A stretch of DNA of 64,000 bases from Amycolatopsis alkalitolerans (GTDB taxonomy: Bacteria; Actinomycetota; Actinomycetes; Mycobacteriales; Pseudonocardiaceae), in contig NZ_VDFW01000016.1 in assembly GCF_006152065.1 (NCBI RefSeq), forward strand, positions 86,357-150,356, read 5' to 3'. Position 1 is the first letter of the stretch. Each line of letters opens with the position of its first letter. The position numbers and the translations under genes are program-made. The notes beneath the pieces were generated by a model. It had not been told where the DNA came from. It did not search any database and was given only the letters and a program-made list of their open reading frames with translations. This document shows positions 40,104 through 48,880 of the stretch, in pieces.

Positions 40104-41363
40104 ATGGCATCCACACGGACCGAACCTCGCGGCTGGCTGCGCGGCCTGACCCGCACCGAACGGGCGGCGCTCGCCGTCACCATGGTGTTCTGGATGTTCG
40201 ACGGTTACGAGACGTTCGCGCTCATCACCACCGGCCCGGCGTCGCTGCACGACCTGCTGCCGAAGGCCGAGCTGCCACATCTTTCGCAGTACTTCGCGTA
40301 CCTGCTGGCGATCAGCCTCGCGGGGTGGACGATCGGCGGGGTGGCCGGCGGGTTCGCCGGGGACCGGATCGGCCGCCGCCGGACGATGATCGGTGCCGTC
40401 GCGCTGTACGGCGTGTTCACCGGACTGTCCGCGCTGGCGCCGAACTGGGAAACCCTTGCCGCGACAAGGCTTCTCACCGGGCTGGGAATCGGCGCGGAAT
40501 GGGCCGTCGGTGTCGCGCTTCTCCAGGAGATCCTGCCCGCGCACGCCCGCACCAGGGGCGCCGGGCTGTTGCAGGGCACGTTTTCGGCCGGCGGTCTGAT
40601 CGTCTCGCTGCTGTGGGTGCTGTTCAACTCCGCACAAGCCATCTCGTGGCGCTATGTCTACCTCGTCGGCGTACTGCCCGCACTGCTCGTGGTCGTGCTG
40701 CGCCGCGCGATCCCGGAATCGAAGAAATGGTCCGAGCACAAGAGGAGCTCGGCCGGCGACCTCGTCCGGCAGCTGGCCGCGCCACTGCCGCGCAAGCGTC
40801 TCGGCCTGGCGCTACTCGTCTCCGTCGCGATCACCGTCGGCTTCTGGGCGAGCAGCTCCTACCTCCCGTCCTACGTCGGCGCGCTCTCCCCGCACCGCGC
40901 GAGCTTCTTCTCCGGGTGGGCGTCCGCGCTCTACAACGCCGGCGAGATCGCGGGCTGCGTGGTGTTCGGCTACTGGGCCGAACGCTGGGGACGCCGCTTG
41001 ACCACCGTCGGCTACTTCGTGGGCGCGCTCGTGCTCATCCCGGTGGTGTTCCTGCTCGTGCACGACGCGACCACGGCGGTGCTGCTGCAACTGCTCGCCG
41101 GTTACGCCGCGGGCGGGATCTTCAGCTGGTACACCGTGCACACCCCGGAACTGTTCCCGACCGCGGTGCGCGCGAGCGCCATCGGCACCATCTTCAACCT
41201 CACCAGGGTGCTCGCCTCGATCGGCGCGCTGGTCACCGGCCTGCTCGCGAGCGTCCTCGGCGGGGTGGGCAATGCCGCCGCCCTGTCCGCGATCGTCTAC
41301 CTGCTCGGCATCGGCGCGATCCTGTTCCTGCCGGAGACCCGGGGTCGCCCGCTGCCCTCCTGA
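40104..41363 (+). CDS. MFS transporter (aromatic acid / sialate-type symporter family)
   Basis: A 419-residue major facilitator with twelve predicted helices. The first helix motif MVFWMFDGYETFALITTGPA resembles the FDGYD signature of the aromatic acid:H+ symporter and related families. GGFAGDRIGRRRTMIGAVAL is the loop 2-3 motif, and the C-terminal ELFPTAVRASAIG with LPETRGR are typical of sugar/acid porters. It probably imports the carboxylic acid substrate of the UbiD enzyme. It lies between the CoxS remnant and the GntR gene on the same strand. Confidence 0.85.
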   Translation: MASTRTEPRGWLRGLTRTERAALAVTMVFWMFDGYETFALITTGPASLHDLLPKAELPHLSQYFAYLLAISLAGWTIGGVAGGFAGDRIGRRRTMIGAVALYGVFTGLSALAPNWETLAATRLLTGLGIGAEWAVGVALLQEILPAHARTRGAGLLQGTFSAGGLIVSLLWVLFNSAQAISWRYVYLVGVLPALLVVVLRRAIPESKKWSEHKRSSAGDLVRQLAAPLPRKRLGLALLVSVAITVGFWASSSYLPSYVGALSPHRASFFSGWASALYNAGEIAGCVVFGYWAERWGRRLTTVGYFVGALVLIPVVFLLVHDATTAVLLQLLAGYAAGGIFSWYTVHTPELFPTAVRASAIGTIFNLTRVLASIGALVTGLLASVLGGVGNAAALSAIVYLLGIGAILFLPETRGRPLPS

Positions 41364-41388
41364 CCGGGTATCGTGCCGTTGAGAGATT

Positions 41389-41403
41389 AGACGTCTGACG
41401 TCT
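41389..41403. promoter_or_regulatory. GntR operator copy 2 (perfect palindrome)
   Basis: AGACGTC-T-GACGTCT is a perfect 7-1-7 palindrome ending just before the ribosome-binding site (AGGAGGAG) of the GntR gene. The same element occurs at 38210, so the regulator very likely represses its own gene and the operon start. Confidence 0.8.
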
Positions 41404-41418
41404 TAGGAGGAGCCGCGG

Positions 41419-42192
41419 ATGATCACCCGGAACCGCGCGCGGGCGGCGGAACCGATCGTGCTCGGCAGCGTCGCCGCCGATTCCTACCGGCAGGCCAAGG
41501 ACCGGTTGCGGGACGCCATCACGAAGTTCGGCCAGGAAGGCCGGTTCCGCCTGCCTTCGGAGGCCGAGCTGAGCACCGCGCTCGGCGTCAGCCGCGCGAC
41601 GATCCGCTCGGCACTGCAGTCCCTGCAGAAGGAAGGCCGCATCCGCAGGCTGCACGGCCAGGGCACGTTCATCAACCGGCACGCGGTGGGGATCACGGCG
41701 AACCTCGCAGAGGCGAGCCCGTTCGTCGATCTGCTCAAACAGGCCGGGTATTCGCCAGGGGCGCGCACGCTCGACCAGCGCGTCGTGAAGCTCGACGAGG
41801 ATACGGCCGCGTCGCTGGAGGTCGCCGCCGGGGACGCCGCGCTGCGCATCGAGCGGCTGTTCGAGGCGGACGGTGAACCGGCCGTGCACAGCGTCGACTA
41901 CGTCCCGGCGAACCTGCTCGGGGACGACCCCGAGCACCTCGACCCGCGCCGCTCGACATTCGAGTTCGCCGATTCGGCCGGGCTTTCCGTCTGCTACTCG
42001 GTGGCCGAGGTGCGCCCCGTGCTGCCGCCGAGACCGGTCGTGGCCGCGCTGGGCATCAAACGGTCCCATCCCGTGCTCCGCCTGCGGCATACGCATATCC
42101 GCGCCAACGAACTGCCCGTCGCCGTGACCGTCGTCCACGTCAACGACGACTACCTGCGGTTCTCGGTCATCCGTACGTACCTGGACCAGTGA
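41419..42192 (+). CDS. GntR/HutC-family regulator with UTRA domain
   Basis: A 257-residue repressor. The winged helix spans about residues 20-88 (YRQAKDRLRDAITKFGQEGR, LPSEAELSTALGVSRATIRS, LHGQGTFIN), and the UTRA ligand-binding domain follows to the end (ALRIERLFEADGEPAVHSVD, PVLRLRHTHIRANELPVAVT). The gene sits inside the catabolic run with its own operator and probably senses the substrate or an intermediate of the pathway. Confidence 0.92.
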   Translation: MITRNRARAAEPIVLGSVAADSYRQAKDRLRDAITKFGQEGRFRLPSEAELSTALGVSRATIRSALQSLQKEGRIRRLHGQGTFINRHAVGITANLAEASPFVDLLKQAGYSPGARTLDQRVVKLDEDTAASLEVAAGDAALRIERLFEADGEPAVHSVDYVPANLLGDDPEHLDPRRSTFEFADSAGLSVCYSVAEVRPVLPPRPVVAALGIKRSHPVLRLRHTHIRANELPVAVTVVHVNDDYLRFSVIRTYLDQ

Positions 42193-42202
42193 GGAGTTCC
42201 CG

Positions 42203-43192
42203 TTGCCCGTCAAGGTGAGCATCCGGGTGCCGGTCGGCAGGCCGCTGCCGGAACTGGCGAAGTTCATCCGGTCCTGTGAGGACGCCGGGTTCCACGGCGT
42301 CGGGGTGAACGATCACCACCACTCCGGGCGCGACGTCTACTCCGCGCTGACGCTCGCGGCCGCGGCCACGGAACGGCTCACCCTGTTCCCCGCCACCAGC
42401 AACCCGCTGACCAGGCATCCGCTCGTACTCGCCGCCGCGGCCAACTCGCTCGCGGAGATCGCCCCCGGCCGGATCCTGCTGACCCTCGCGCCGGGCTTCC
42501 TTTCCGTGGAGAAGGCCGGGAAGCCCCGGGCGCGGCGGGAGCAGCTCGCCGAGGCGGTCGCCGCGATCCGCCGGCTGCTGGCCGGCGAAAAGGCCACTGT
42601 GGACGGTCACGAGCTGTTCATGAACAACGCCACCCCGACGCCGCCCAACGTGTTCGTGCTCGCCGCCGGGCCGAAGATGCTCGAACTGGCCGGGGAGTTC
42701 GCCGACGGGATCATGATGCTGGTCGGCCTGCACCCCAAGAGCATCGAAGCCGCGCGCGAGCACATCCGAGCGGGCGAACGGCGCGCGGGGCGGGCACCCG
42801 GTTCGACCGAGGAGATCTTCATCGTGCCCACCGCGATCGAACCCTTCGAGACGGCGCGCGAATGGCCGCGCCGGTTCTACCGGCCGGGCAAGCAGTTCCT
42901 GTGCTATCCCAGCACGGCGAACCTCCGGTGGCTGCGCGCGGCCGGAATCGACCTCGCCGAGGACCACGATCCCGACTCGATCTCGACGGAGCTCGCCGCC
43001 GGCGTCTGCGAAGCCTTCGGGCTCTTCGGCCCGGCCGAGTACTGCGCCGACCGGCTGGTGCGGGCGCATGAAGAGTCCGGTGTGGACAACGTGTTCTTCT
43101 TCCCATCGCACACCGCCGAGTCCGCCTACGACCTGCCCGAAGCCGATGTCGAGGCGTTCGAGAAGGTCATCGGCCCACGGCTGGCGTCCTGA
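42203..43192 (+). CDS. LLM-class flavin-dependent oxidoreductase
   Basis: A 329-residue luciferase-like TIM-barrel enzyme using FMN or F420: GVNDHHHSGRDVYSALTLAA near the N-terminus, FPATSNPLTRHPLVLAAAAN, and FVLAAGPKMLELAGEFADGI in the second half. The start is TTG 42203 with GAGGAG upstream. The stop overlaps the next gene start (TGATG). In this context it may oxygenate or reduce a ring intermediate, comparable in principle to RutA-type ring opening, but nothing in the sequence fixes the reaction. Confidence 0.85.
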   Translation: MPVKVSIRVPVGRPLPELAKFIRSCEDAGFHGVGVNDHHHSGRDVYSALTLAAAATERLTLFPATSNPLTRHPLVLAAAANSLAEIAPGRILLTLAPGFLSVEKAGKPRARREQLAEAVAAIRRLLAGEKATVDGHELFMNNATPTPPNVFVLAAGPKMLELAGEFADGIMMLVGLHPKSIEAAREHIRAGERRAGRAPGSTEEIFIVPTAIEPFETAREWPRRFYRPGKQFLCYPSTANLRWLRAAGIDLAEDHDPDSISTELAAGVCEAFGLFGPAEYCADRLVRAHEESGVDNVFFFPSHTAESAYDLPEADVEAFEKVIGPRLAS

Positions 43193-44502
43193 TGGCGGCG
43201 CTCACGAAGACCCGGCTCCGCGTCCCGCCGCTGTTCGGCGCGGCCGTGCTGATGGCGATGAGCGCCGCAGGTCCCGGGTTCATCACGCAGACCGCGTCGT
43301 TCACCGTCCTTTATGGCGCGTCGTTCGCCTGTGCCGTGGTGGTGTCGATGATCATCGACGTCGCGGTGCAGCTGAACGTGTGGCGGATCCTCGGCATCTC
43401 CGGGCAGCGCGCGCAGGACCTCGCGAGCAAGGTGTTCCCCGGCGCCGGGCAGGTGCTCACGGTGTTCGTGGTGCTCGGCGCGGTCGTGTTCAACATCGGC
43501 AACGTCGCGGGCACCGGGCTGGGCCTGCACAACCTGCTGGGCATCGACTCCCGGATCGGCGCGGCGATCAGCGGGTGCCTCGCGATCGGCATCTTCCTCG
43601 CGAAGTCCGTGTTCACCGCGGTGGACCGGGTGATGGTCGTGCTCGGCCTGGTCAAGATCGCGCTGATCATCGCGCTCGTCGCGGTCACCGCGCCCCCGGT
43701 CGGCCAGGCCGCGGTCGGCACGGTCGCCCCGCACGGCCTGCCGCTCCTGCCGATCCTGACGCTCATCGGCGGGACGGTCGGCGGGTTCATCACCTACTCC
43801 GGCGCGCACCGGCTGATCGACGCGGGCATCACCGGGGTGGGGAACCTCAAGCGCATCCACCGCGGCGCGCTCACCGGCATCCTCGTCGCGTGCGTGCTGC
43901 GGATCGTGCTGTTCCTCGGCTTCTTCGGCGTGATCGCGACCGGCGCGCACCTGGCCAACCGCAACGACGCGGCCGGGTCGAGCTTCCTCGCCGCGTTCGG
44001 CACCGCCGGGCTGCACCTGTTCGGGCTGGTGTTCTGGGCCGCCGGGATGACGAGCACGATCGGGAACTCCTATACGACGGCGACGTTCCTGCAGTCCTAC
44101 GCGGCCCCGGTGCGCCGCCACTTCAACCGGGCCGTGATCGTCCTCATCGGACTCGCGACCATCGTGTTCATCGCGGCGGGCCAGACCCCGCAGTCGATGC
44201 TGGTGTTCGCCGGCGCGATCAACGGGCTCGTGCTGCCGATCGGGCTGGGCATCATCCTCTGGGTCGCCCTGCGGCGCCGCGACCTCATCGCGGGTTACCA
44301 ATCCGACCGAAAGGAGGCGGATACGGTCCGCAGCCGACCTGCTCGTAGAAACCCGTTTCCGCCGTGGCTGCCGTCGGATTGGGAACGAACGGCACAGTAC
44401 CGTTATCCCAGGGTCCTGCTCGGCGCCGGGCTCGCGGCGTGGCTGTTCACGGCTTACGCCGCCGTCGAGTCGCTGACATCCATCGGATCCATCTTCCACT
44501 AG
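43192..44502 (+). CDS. Nramp-related transporter (YcsG-like)
   Basis: A 436-residue membrane protein with eleven or so helices of the Nramp superfamily. The metal-binding DPGN motif of TM1 in true Nramps is replaced (AGPGFITQT), and the MPH-type motif of TM6 is replaced by TYSGAHRL, so metal transport is unlikely. Proteins of this branch (YcsG) are typically encoded beside a DUF1445 protein and 5-oxoprolinase subunits, exactly as here, and may import the organic substrate. The ATG overlaps the LLM stop by one base. Confidence 0.82.
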   Translation: MAALTKTRLRVPPLFGAAVLMAMSAAGPGFITQTASFTVLYGASFACAVVVSMIIDVAVQLNVWRILGISGQRAQDLASKVFPGAGQVLTVFVVLGAVVFNIGNVAGTGLGLHNLLGIDSRIGAAISGCLAIGIFLAKSVFTAVDRVMVVLGLVKIALIIALVAVTAPPVGQAAVGTVAPHGLPLLPILTLIGGTVGGFITYSGAHRLIDAGITGVGNLKRIHRGALTGILVACVLRIVLFLGFFGVIATGAHLANRNDAAGSSFLAAFGTAGLHLFGLVFWAAGMTSTIGNSYTTATFLQSYAAPVRRHFNRAVIVLIGLATIVFIAAGQTPQSMLVFAGAINGLVLPIGLGIILWVALRRRDLIAGYQSDRKEADTVRSRPARRNPFPPWLPSDWERTAQYRYPRVLLGAGLAAWLFTAYAAVESLTSIGSIFH

Positions 44503-44511
44503 GGAGGCGCA

Positions 44512-45279
44512 ATGACTGGTCCCGCCGAAGCCCGTAAGCGGTTCCGCGACGGGCTGCGGGTGCCGACGGCGGGCTACGCGCCCGGGTTCGCCCAGGCCAA
44601 CATGATCATCGTGCCGCGTGAGTACGCCTACGAGACGCTGCTGTTCGGCCAGCGCAACCCCAAACCGTGCCCGATCATCGACGTGACCGACGCGGGCAGC
44701 CCGCACACGGCGCTCGCCGAGGGCGCGGATCTGCGCACCGACCTGCCCGCGTACCGCGTGTGGCGGGACGGCGAACTGGCCGACGAGCCGGGCGACATCA
44801 CCGCGTACTGGAATGAAGACCTGGTCACCTTCCTGATCGGCTGCAGCTTCACGTTCGAGACGCCGATGCTCGCCGCCGGGATCGAGATCCGCCACCTCAC
44901 CACCGGCGGGAACGTCTCGATGTACCAGACGAACCGCCCGTGCCGTCCGGCCGGACGGCTGTCCGGGCCGATGGTCGTGTCGATGCGCCCGATCGCCGCC
45001 GGGCGGGTCGCCGACGCGGTGCGCATCAGCGGCCAGTTCCCCGCGGTGCACGGCGCCCCGGTGCACATCGGCGAACCGGAGGCGCTCGGCATCGAGGATC
45101 TGTCCACCCCGGACTTCGGGGACCCGGTGGAGATCCGCGAGGGCGAGGTGCCCGTGTTCTGGGCCTGCGGAGTCACCCCGCAGGCGGCGATCATGGCCTC
45201 GCGCCCGCCGTTCGCCATCACCCACGCGCCGGGCTATATGTTCGTGACAGACGTGCCCGACCACACCTACGCGGTTTGA
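44512..45279 (+). CDS. DUF1445 putative hydro-lyase (YcsI-like)
   Basis: A 255-residue DUF1445 protein: [71 protein letters not shown]. The conserved Cys in IGCSFTFE and in ACGVT are present. Family members act as hydro-lyases, and the mammalian relative interconverts D-glutamate and 5-oxo-D-proline. GGGAGG precedes the ATG. It lies between the Nramp-like transporter and the oxoprolinase, suggesting action on a cyclic amide or its opened product. Confidence 0.85.
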   Translation: MTGPAEARKRFRDGLRVPTAGYAPGFAQANMIIVPREYAYETLLFGQRNPKPCPIIDVTDAGSPHTALAEGADLRTDLPAYRVWRDGELADEPGDITAYWNEDLVTFLIGCSFTFETPMLAAGIEIRHLTTGGNVSMYQTNRPCRPAGRLSGPMVVSMRPIAAGRVADAVRISGQFPAVHGAPVHIGEPEALGIEDLSTPDFGDPVEIREGEVPVFWACGVTPQAAIMASRPPFAITHAPGYMFVTDVPDHTYAV

Positions 45280-45283
45280 GAGG

Positions 45284-48200
45284 ATGCCGATGACGCGCTG
45301 GCAGTTCTGGGTCGACCGCGGCGGTACCTTCACCGACATCGTGGCCCGCCGCCCGGACGGCGGCCTGGTCTCCCACAAGCTCCTGTCCGAGAACCCGGCC
45401 CGCTACCGCGACGCCGCGGTCGCCGGGATCCGGGAACTGCTCGGGGTGCCGCGCGGCGAGGCGGTGCCGGCGGAGCAGGTCGAGGCCGTGCGCATGGGCA
45501 CCACGGTGGCCACCAACGCGCTGCTCGAACGCAAGGGCGAGCGCACGGTGCTGGTGGTGACCAGGGGTTTCCGTGACGCGCTGCGCATCGCCTACCAGAA
45601 CCGCCCGCGTATCTTCGACCGGCACATCGTGCTGCCGGACATGCTCTACGACCAGGTCATCGAGGTCGACGAGCGGCTGTCCGCCGACGGGAAGGTGCTG
45701 CGGCCGCTCGAGCTGGACAAGGCGGCCGGGGACCTGCGCGGCGCCTATGAAAGCGGTATCGGCTCCATCGCGATCGTGCTGATGCACAGCCACCTCCACC
45801 CCGACCACGAGCGGCGGCTCGGTGAACTGGCGCGCGAGATCGGGTTCACCCAGGTGTCGCTCTCGAGCGAGGTCAGCCCGCTGATGAAGCTCGTCCCGCG
45901 CGGCGACACGACGGTCGTCGACGCCTACCTCTCACCGGTGCTGCGCCGCTACGTCGACCAGGTCGCGGACCAGCTTTCCGGCGTGCGGCTCGCGTTCATG
46001 CAGTCCAACGGCGGGCTCGCCGAGGCGCGGCACTTCCGCGGCAAGGACGCGATCCTGTCCGGCCCGGCCGGCGGGATCGTCGGCATGGTGCGCATGTCCG
46101 CGCTCGCCGGGTTCGACCACGTCATCGGGTTCGACATGGGCGGCACCTCGACCGACGTGTCGCATTACGCCGGTGAGTACGAGCGCGTGTTCATGGCGCA
46201 GGTGGCGGGCGTCCGGCTGCGCGCCCCGATGCTCGACATCCACACCGTCGCCGCCGGGGGCGGGTCGATCCTGCACTTCGACGGCAGCCGGTACCGGGTC
46301 GGCCCGGACTCGGCCGGGGCGAACCCCGGCCCCGCCTCCTACCGGGGCGGCGGCCCGCTGACGGTGACCGACGCCAATGTCATGCTCGGCCGGATCCAGC
46401 CCGCCCACTTCCCCGCCGTGTTCGGCCCGGACGGCGACCAGCCCCTGGAAGCCGGGCTGGTGCGGGAGAAGTTCACCGAACTCGCCGCCGAGATCCGCGC
46501 GCGGACCGGCGACGACCGCACGCCCGAGCAGGTCGCCGAGGGCTTCCTCCGGATCGCGGTGGCGAACATGGCGAACGCGGTCAAGAAGATCTCCGTCCAA
46601 AAGGGACACGACGTGACCCGGTACGTGCTCACCACGTTCGGGGGCGCGGGCGGCCAGCACGCGTGCGCGGTGGCCGACTCGCTCGGCATCCCCACGGTGC
46701 TCGTGCCGCCGATGGCCGGGGTACTCTCGGCGCTGGGTATCGGGCTGGCCGACACGACCTCGATCCGGCAGCAGTCGGTGATCGCCCGCCTGGAACCGGG
46801 CACGCTCGGCACGCTGGAGGAGGTCGCCGGCCGGCTGACCAAGCAGACCACGGCCGAGCTGCTGGACCAAGGCGTTGCGGCGGAACGGATCCGCGTCGTG
46901 CGGCGCGCGCAGCTACGCTACGACGGCACCGACACCGTGGTGCCGGTGACGCTCGGCGGGTTCGACGAGATGGTGGCCGAGTTCGAGGCGGCCTACCGCA
47001 CGACGTACTCGTTCCTGATGGACCGGCCGCTCATCGTCGAGGCGATCGCGGTCGAGGCCACCGGGCTGACCGAGCAGCCCGACCTGTCCCCGCTCGGCGA
47101 GCACGACGGCGAAGCCGGCCCGGTGGACACCGTGCGGCTCTACTCCGGCGGCACCTGGCACGAAGCCCCGCTGTACCAGCGGGAACGGATGCGCCCGGCG
47201 GATACGGTGACCGGCCCGGCCATCATCGCGGAGGCCAACGCGACGACCATGGTCGACGAAGGCTGGCAGGCGAAGCTGAACGCCGGCGGGCACCTGATCC
47301 TCGACCGGGTCGAAGCACGCGCCGGGGCGGGCGCCACCACGAAGGCCGATCCGGTGCTGCTGGAGATCTTCAACAACCTGTTCATGTCGATCGCCGAGCA
47401 GATGGGCACCCGGCTGGAGGCGACCTCCCAGTCGGTGAACATCCGCGAGCGGCTGGACTTCTCGTGCGCGCTGTTCGATCCCGACGGCAACCTCGTCGCG
47501 AACGCGCCGCATATCCCGGTGCACCTAGGCTCGATGGGCGCCGGGGTCAAGGAAGTCGTGCGGCGGCGCGCCGGGCGGATGAAGCGCGGAGACGTGTACG
47601 CGGTCAACGACCCGTACCACGGCGGCACGCACCTGCCCGACGTCACGGTGATCACCCCGGTGTTCTCCAGCGACAGCGAGGAAATCCTGTTCTACGTCGC
47701 CTCCCGCGGTCACCACGCGGAGATCGGCGGCATCACCCCGGGTTCGATGCCGGCCAACAGCGCCCACCTCGACGAGGAAGGTGTGCTGTTCGACAACTTC
47801 CTGCTCGCCGAAGACGGCCGCTTCCTCGAAGCCGAGACGCGGGAACTGCTGCTCGGCGCGCGCTACCCGTCGCGCAACGCGGACATGAACCTGGCCGACC
47901 TGCGCGCGCAGGTCGCCGCGAACGCCAAGGGGGTCGACGAGGTCGGCAAGATGATCGGGCTGTTCGGGCTCGACGTCGTGCAGGCCTACATGCGGCACGT
48001 GCAGGACAACGCCGAAGACGCCGTCCGGCGCGTCATCGGCACCCTCTCGGACGGCGAGTACCGCTACGAGATGGACTCCGGCGCGGGCATCGCGGTGAAG
48101 ATCACGGTGGATCGCGCCGCGCGTTCGGCCACAGTGGACTTCACCGGCACCTCGCCGCAATTGGCCACGAACTTCAACGCCCCGTCCTCGGTGGCCACGG

Positions 48201-48877
48201 CGGCGGTGCTGTACGTGTTCCGGACGCTGGTCGCGGACGAGATCCCGCTCAACGACGGGTGCCTGCGCCCGTTGAAGATCGTGATCCCGGCCGGGACGAT
48301 GCTCTCGCCGGAGTACCCGGCGGCCGTGGTCGCGGGGAACGTCGAGACCTCGCAGGCGATCACGGGCGCGCTGTTCGCGGCGCTGGGCGTGCAGGCCGAG
48401 GGCGCGGGCACGATGAACAACCTGACCTTCGGCAACGAGCGGCACCAGTACTACGAGACGCTCGGCTCGGGCTCCGGCGCCGGTGACGGGTTCGCGGGCG
48501 CGTCGGTGGTGCAGACCCACATGACGAACTCGCGGCTGACCGATCCCGAGGTCCTCGAATGGCGCTTTCCCGTGCTGCTCAAGGAGTTCTCGGTACGCCA
48601 CGGCAGCGGCGGGCGCGGCACGTGGGCGGGCGGCGACGGCGCGGTGCGGCGCCTGGAGTTCCTCGAGCCGATGACCGCGAGCACCCTGTCCGGCCACCGG
48701 CGGATCCCGCCCTACGGCATGGCGGGCGGGCGGCCCGGGGCGCTCGGGCACAACCGCGTGCACCGCGCCGACGGGACGGTCACCGAACTGGCCGGCGCCG
48801 ATTCGGTGGACCTGCGGCCCGGCGACGTGCTGGAGATCGAGACCCCGGGCGGCGGCGGATACGGCACCCCGGAGTAG
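45284..48877 (+). CDS. Fused HyuA-HyuB hydantoinase / 5-oxoprolinase
   Basis: A 1197-residue ATP-dependent lactam hydrolase. The HyuA half (about 1-680) starts [20 protein letters not shown] and holds the actin-like ATPase elements [20 protein letters not shown] and [14 protein letters not shown]. The HyuB half (about 690-1197) contains [39 protein letters not shown] and [16 protein letters not shown] glycine-rich segments. Fusion and N-terminus are as in eukaryotic OPLAH, which opens 5-oxoproline with ATP. The substrate in this operon may be 5-oxoproline or a related lactam or hydantoin. The start is ATG 45284 or 45290. Confidence 0.92.
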   Translation: MPMTRWQFWVDRGGTFTDIVARRPDGGLVSHKLLSENPARYRDAAVAGIRELLGVPRGEAVPAEQVEAVRMGTTVATNALLERKGERTVLVVTRGFRDALRIAYQNRPRIFDRHIVLPDMLYDQVIEVDERLSADGKVLRPLELDKAAGDLRGAYESGIGSIAIVLMHSHLHPDHERRLGELAREIGFTQVSLSSEVSPLMKLVPRGDTTVVDAYLSPVLRRYVDQVADQLSGVRLAFMQSNGGLAEARHFRGKDAILSGPAGGIVGMVRMSALAGFDHVIGFDMGGTSTDVSHYAGEYERVFMAQVAGVRLRAPMLDIHTVAAGGGSILHFDGSRYRVGPDSAGANPGPASYRGGGPLTVTDANVMLGRIQPAHFPAVFGPDGDQPLEAGLVREKFTELAAEIRARTGDDRTPEQVAEGFLRIAVANMANAVKKISVQKGHDVTRYVLTTFGGAGGQHACAVADSLGIPTVLVPPMAGVLSALGIGLADTTSIRQQSVIARLEPGTLGTLEEVAGRLTKQTTAELLDQGVAAERIRVVRRAQLRYDGTDTVVPVTLGGFDEMVAEFEAAYRTTYSFLMDRPLIVEAIAVEATGLTEQPDLSPLGEHDGEAGPVDTVRLYSGGTWHEAPLYQRERMRPADTVTGPAIIAEANATTMVDEGWQAKLNAGGHLILDRVEARAGAGATTKADPVLLEIFNNLFMSIAEQMGTRLEATSQSVNIRERLDFSCALFDPDGNLVANAPHIPVHLGSMGAGVKEVVRRRAGRMKRGDVYAVNDPYHGGTHLPDVTVITPVFSSDSEEILFYVASRGHHAEIGGITPGSMPANSAHLDEEGVLFDNFLLAEDGRFLEAETRELLLGARYPSRNADMNLADLRAQVAANAKGVDEVGKMIGLFGLDVVQAYMRHVQDNAEDAVRRVIGTLSDGEYRYEMDSGAGIAVKITVDRAARSATVDFTGTSPQLATNFNAPSSVATAAVLYVFRTLVADEIPLNDGCLRPLKIVIPAGTMLSPEYPAAVVAGNVETSQAITGALFAALGVQAEGAGTMNNLTFGNERHQYYETLGSGSGAGDGFAGASVVQTHMTNSRLTDPEVLEWRFPVLLKEFSVRHGSGGRGTWAGGDGAVRRLEFLEPMTASTLSGHRRIPPYGMAGGRPGALGHNRVHRADGTVTELAGADSVDLRPGDVLEIETPGGGGYGTPE

Positions 48878-48880
48878 CGC

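Noticed and set aside
43192..44502. True Mn/Fe Nramp (MntH) transporter
   Set aside because: The DPGN and MPH metal-binding motifs are missing, and the gene context is organic-acid/lactam catabolism.
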